Of a stretch of 17,711 nt of DNA, positions 14,286 through 17,711 are shown piece after piece. Source of the stretch: Bacteroidales bacterium (lineage in GTDB: Bacteria > Bacteroidota > Bacteroidia > Bacteroidales > UBA932); NCBI GenBank assembly GCA_017614795.1, contig JAGABD010000003.1, positions 1-17,711 of the forward strand, given 5' to 3'. The first letter of the stretch is position 1. Each line of letters opens with the position of its first letter. The notes under the pieces were generated by a model. The model worked only from the letters and a program-made list of their open reading frames with translations. It did not search any database and was not told the DNA's origin. A program made the position numbers and the translations under genes.

Positions 14286-17200
14286 TTATTCTATAACTGC
14301 ACGGACATTTCGGCCCTGATAACGGTAGGCGTGAGTGTAGGCATCCTCCATTACCGGCCCGTTGACAAAATGGTCGAAATAGAATCTGGCACAAATGGCT
14401 TTGCTCGCCTCGCCTGTGTTCAGTTCACGAGTCCAGAAGTGGCAGGAAACACCGGCCGTGCCCTGTCCCCAGAAATTCTGGGATTGAGTCCGGTCTCCGG
14501 CGGCGCATAAATACAGAACCGCAGTCTTTGAACTCGATTTGCTGCGGACTTCGACCCCCTTAAATTCTTCGGTGTCGATCCAGGTCATATTGCAGCATTC
14601 GCGCAGTGCAATGAATTCCCTTCTGTAAGGCATACGCCAGTCTCCGCCGAGCCGGGCATGGGCGACATCGTCTTCGGGATCCAGTTCAACCTTATTGTCC
14701 GGAGGGTCTCCGGCTTCGCTGTACCAGTCGTTTGGAGTGGAACTTGAACAGTACTTCGTGACCTGCCAGTTGAGATAAAGGTAAGGGTTGTCGCCAAGGT
14801 AGTACTGGCTCTGCTCCTGCAGCATACCCCAGGAGAAGAAGCCGCCGGACGCCTGCGGGGAATCGGCATCGATATTGCGGTCCGCCCAGAAAATCTCGTA
14901 CTGGCTGCCGTCATCACGGGTTGCGAAGGTCCAAAGACTCAAAGCTCCGCTCGGGGCCTGCTTTACGGGCGACTGGGTGGTGAGGTTCTTTTGTTCGCCG
15001 GTTACGGTGCGTTTGAGAGCGGTGACTGCGAATTTGAAACCATACCCGGTTCCTGGCTCCAGATAAGGGGTCCTTGCGGCGTATGTACCATCGGACTGGA
15101 GTTCGGCATCCACGCTCTCCCAATCGCTTTCTGCATCGCCTACATGACCATAGATGAAATGGGGATTAAGTTCGGTGGCATCGGTATCCCCGACAGTGAG
15201 TCTGCCGTGAAGGATTGCGTATGTGTACCAAATATCCGTGGCGTTAAGCGTTTCGGGAGTGACAAGGATATCGCTGGTAGTAAAGGCTATGCGTGACGAA
15301 TTGTACACTTTATCCCTTACTATGGCGGTAATCTGATAATAATAATCCTTTGCAGGTTTCAAGGAGTTATAACTTCCGGTGACAGAACCGTCTGCAGCTA
15401 TGGCAACATCGAAATCATGCGAGAAAGTCTGGTCTGCCGCCACGATATAGATGCGGGCATACTTGCCGGGATCGTCCGGACCGCTAAGGGTAACGTGCCC
15501 GTTGAAAGTGGCCGATTTTTCCTTAATGTTGGTAGGTGCATAAGCTTCCACGCTGACGGTTGCGGCATTGAAACTGGCAACTTCGCTTTCGAAGGTTTTG
15601 CTTCCTGCAATCGCACGGGCCATGCAATAATAGGTGGTTCCGGGGGTGAGATTTTCTATGCCTCCAGAGAAGGAACCGTCCTCCGCAACAGTGGCCGTGC
15701 AAGATGAGCCCCCGCTCTTCAGGTCTGCCGCAGTGGAATACCGGGAGCTGTATTTGAATTGTACGGAAGAGGGAGAACCGCCCTGCAGATTAAGCTGTCC
15801 GCGAAGAGTGGCCGAGGTTTCGTAAAGGGGATCCGGAGTTAGAACGGAAATTGAACCTGTAATATCCAGGGTCGTGAAAGTTACCGGCTCGCCGTAAACT
15901 TCCTTGTCGTGTACCCTTGCGCAGGCAATATAAGTGTAGTATGTTCCCGTATCGAGATTCCAGAAATAACCGAAAGTTCCATCTGCCGCGATCTCACTCA
16001 CGCTAATGCCACCGGGAGTGTTGATAAGGGTTTCCTTGCTCAGGTTATTTCCTTTCGCATATTTAAACCAGACGGTTTTCGAGAATTCGCTTACGCTCTG
16101 AACCGTTATCTTTCCATTCATACGCGCTCCCCAGACACTCATCTCGGTGGCAGGCAGGGTGGTCAGATTGACAACTATGTCCGGAGTATGCAGAAGGCCT
16201 ACTTCGCTGACACATTCATAATATCCGGCCAGAGTGGCAACGGCTACATAATGATAGTCGTGATTATAGGCAAGCCCGGAAAGGTTGATACTGAAACTGC
16301 CATCTGTGCCAATGGTGGCGGGCATCTCCGTGCCCTTTGACCTGATCAAGGATTGCGGATACCATTGATCGCCGTTGCCGTCCACTACCATATCTCCCTG
16401 CTGATTCCATTCGCCGCCGTACCAGTAGATTTTCGCTTCCCTGGTAATGGTGGGTGATATATCCGTGCTGAGTTTTGCCCCAAGGGTAGCGCTGAATTCC
16501 GTGAGATTGGATATCGGCAGCAGCTCCACCGTGCCGGTAATGCCCCTCGTAACACATTCTATCTCCTGACTCTTGAATATCTTGCCGCCAACGATTGCTT
16601 CCGCGCTGCAATAGTAGCTCGCTCCGCTGGTCAGGTTGCCTATCACTGCCGAGAAGGTGCTGTCCGCCGCCAGTTGGGCCGAGTAGTATTGCTGCCCTGA
16701 ACCGCGCACGTGGAATTGCACATCTGGATCAAATCTTGCCTTTGTGTAGGTCTTGAGTTTTCCGTTCAGCGTGAACTGATATTCGGAGACATCGCTCAGG
16801 CCGGTCAGAAGCACTTCCGCGCGAACATCCGGAGTCTTGAAACTGCTGGGTTCACCATATAAATAGCCGTTGTTCTCGGTGCGCATCCAGGCCTTGTAAT
16901 AATAGGTGGTGTTCGGGTTCAGGTCGTTAATCGTGACCGTATAGCGCCCATCCGCATCTTTTTCGGTGGCTGTGAGAGTTCCGCTGTAGCCGGGGAAGAG
17001 GTTGTTGATGCTGTAATCGGAATAGAAAAAGCCGAATCCCAGAACGGCGCCCATCTCCGGCTGTGGAGTGGCCCAGGCCTCGAGTACGGCCGAAATCTCG
17101 GTGGTGTCCAGCACTGCGCCCGTAACCGATGGATCCCTTGGCTTGGCAGCTGTGGTGAAGGATTTCACATCGCCTTTCAGAATGTATTCCTTCTCTGTTT

Positions 17201-17624
17201 TCGCGTCCCATCCCATGAGGATTGCACGGAAATAGTAGGTAGTGGATTCAGTGAGTCCCGTCAGCTCCGTGGAGAAACTGCCGTCGGTCTCTATGTTATC
17301 CGCAGGAACTATGTCCTTGGGATTGAATTGTTCTATGTTGATATCTATCTCAGGTCTGGTGGACAGGATGAATGCAGGCTCGAGGTCCTCTTCCAGGCGG
17401 ATGCTTTCATCCTCGCTCACCAGCTGCCCGTTCAGTACCGCGGCCTTCCAGCTGATGCCGTTTGCATCCCCTGTGACGCATCTCACCACCAGCGTGGGCT
17501 CGTCTCCCCCGCCGCCTCCGGGCTCATCGCCGCCACCTCCGCCGTTGCCTTTATGCTTTTTCTCTTTATGGCAACCCGAAAACAGGAGCGCCGCCAGTGC
17601 CAGAGCGAAGAATATCTTTTTCAT
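14286..17624 (-). CDS. Lipoprotein with eight FN3-like repeats and a C-terminal FISUMP-type domain
   Basis: A 1112-residue probable surface lipoprotein. The signal MKKIFFALALAALLFSGC has Cys18. A basic stretch and a duplicated GGGGGDEP linker (residues 28-43) follow. Eight FN3-like repeats lie at about 44-164, 165-268, 269-364, 365-484, 485-590, 591-690, 691-787 and 788-887. Each has an ADGSF-like turn, then LTPGTTYYCMARA or a variant (LNPNTTYYYKAW, LKPAKDYYYQIT), and ends near SFTT. Residues about 890-1112 form a FISUMP/Fib_succ_major type domain with FFSWG, DWRMPYRREFIALRECC, HFWTRE and the ending GRNVRAVIE. The repeats probably form a long stalk that presents this domain. The ligand is unknown. 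The start at 17624 gives the lipobox and lies just after a good promoter. The gene is probably monocistronic within the window. Confidence 0.9.
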   Translation of the reverse strand: MKKIFFALALAALLFSGCHKEKKHKGNGGGGGDEPGGGGGDEPTLVVRCVTGDANGISWKAAVLNGQLVSEDESIRLEEDLEPAFILSTRPEIDINIEQFNPKDIVPADNIETDGSFSTELTGLTESTTYYFRAILMGWDAKTEKEYILKGDVKSFTTAAKPRDPSVTGAVLDTTEISAVLEAWATPQPEMGAVLGFGFFYSDYSINNLFPGYSGTLTATEKDADGRYTVTINDLNPNTTYYYKAWMRTENNGYLYGEPSSFKTPDVRAEVLLTGLSDVSEYQFTLNGKLKTYTKARFDPDVQFHVRGSGQQYYSAQLAADSTFSAVIGNLTSGASYYCSAEAIVGGKIFKSQEIECVTRGITGTVELLPISNLTEFSATLGAKLSTDISPTITREAKIYWYGGEWNQQGDMVVDGNGDQWYPQSLIRSKGTEMPATIGTDGSFSINLSGLAYNHDYHYVAVATLAGYYECVSEVGLLHTPDIVVNLTTLPATEMSVWGARMNGKITVQSVSEFSKTVWFKYAKGNNLSKETLINTPGGISVSEIAADGTFGYFWNLDTGTYYTYIACARVHDKEVYGEPVTFTTLDITGSISVLTPDPLYETSATLRGQLNLQGGSPSSVQFKYSSRYSTAADLKSGGSSCTATVAEDGSFSGGIENLTPGTTYYCMARAIAGSKTFESEVASFNAATVSVEAYAPTNIKEKSATFNGHVTLSGPDDPGKYARIYIVAADQTFSHDFDVAIAADGSVTGSYNSLKPAKDYYYQITAIVRDKVYNSSRIAFTTSDILVTPETLNATDIWYTYAILHGRLTVGDTDATELNPHFIYGHVGDAESDWESVDAELQSDGTYAARTPYLEPGTGYGFKFAVTALKRTVTGEQKNLTTQSPVKQAPSGALSLWTFATRDDGSQYEIFWADRNIDADSPQASGGFFSWGMLQEQSQYYLGDNPYLYLNWQVTKYCSSSTPNDWYSEAGDPPDNKVELDPEDDVAHARLGGDWRMPYRREFIALRECCNMTWIDTEEFKGVEVRSKSSSKTAVLYLCAAGDRTQSQNFWGQGTAGVSCHFWTRELNTGEASKAICARFYFDHFVNGPVMEDAYTHAYRYQGRNVRAVIE

Positions 17625-17640
17625 AACTGTCCAATTTTGC

Positions 17641-17672
17641 GAAAGTTAGCGATTGATTTCTGCAATTGCAAA
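17641..17672 (-). promoter_or_regulatory. Bacteroidota promoter for the FN3/FISUMP lipoprotein
   Basis: On the minus strand, TTTG (17672-17669) is followed after exactly 20 bp by TAACTTTC (17648-17641), which is one base from TAnnTTTG. This is the best-spaced -33/-7 pair in the window. The predicted transcription start is about 10 nt before the ATG at 17624. A perfect 10-bp palindrome, TGCAATTGCA (17661-17670), overlaps the -33 side of the spacer and could bind a regulator. Confidence 0.6.
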
Positions 17673-17711
17673 TTCGAGTGGGCGGAGGCTTGCAGCGGAG
17701 GAGGGCGATGA

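Noticed and set aside
14220..14300. Functional tRNA-Ala gene
   Set aside because: The acceptor strands do not pair, both the D-stem and T-stem have a mismatch, and no CCA follows.
14210..14301. TGCAGTTA/TAACTGCA inverted repeat enclosing the tRNA remnant
   Set aside because: One arm is coding sequence of the FN3 lipoprotein's conserved end, and an 8-bp match across 90 bp can arise by chance.

Overview
The window is a piece of chromosome from a member of the Bacteroidota, most likely the order Bacteroidales. The evidence is the promoter boxes of the TAnnTTTG type, the scarcity of Shine-Dalgarno sites, a fimbrillin-like domain, FISUMP-type and FN3-type surface lipoproteins, a NagB-like/PIG-L fusion, and a pyrophosphatase with the Na+-type glutamate. 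The main genes are GC-rich. The genus cannot be fixed from the sequence alone.

Layout. (1) 2-4328, plus strand: the 3' end of a membrane pyrophosphatase gene (hppA), a NagB-like/PIG-L fusion and a canonical nagB, very tightly packed. A hairpin at 4349-4378 closes this unit. (2) 7402-4399, minus strand: a periplasmic or outer-membrane cyclophilin lipoprotein, a 43-residue small ORF (6664-6533) with its own -7 box, and a lipoprotein joining a fimbrillin-like N-terminus to an oligogalacturonate-lyase-like propeller. (3) 7462-13058, plus strand: a flippase-like membrane protein, an exported LVIVD propeller protein, a Big2/FISUMP lipoprotein and an Asp-box propeller lipoprotein. Gaps are 7 bp, 3 bp and an 8-bp overlap, so they read as one operon. 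Units 2 and 3 diverge from a 17-bp palindrome holding two opposed -7 boxes. (4) 13059-14285: an AT-richer island with two large in-register palindromes, an A-rich stretch, a hicAB toxin-antitoxin pair with an 11-bp inverted-repeat operator candidate, and a decayed tRNA-Ala(TGC). (5) 17624-14286, minus strand: a lipoprotein with eight FN3-like repeats and a C-terminal FISUMP domain, related to the C-terminus of the unit-3 lipoprotein across the island.

Functional themes. Unit 1 couples a cation pump with amino-sugar phosphate metabolism. Units 2, 3 and 5 encode mostly exported, lipid-anchored propeller and Ig-like proteins of the kind used for surface glycan binding or adhesion. No SusC/SusD pair is present, so this is not a classical polysaccharide utilisation locus. 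The strongest undescribed signal is the 108-nt gapless hairpin at 13243-13350. It has nine G-T positions and no A-C positions, which suggests selection as an RNA read from the plus strand.
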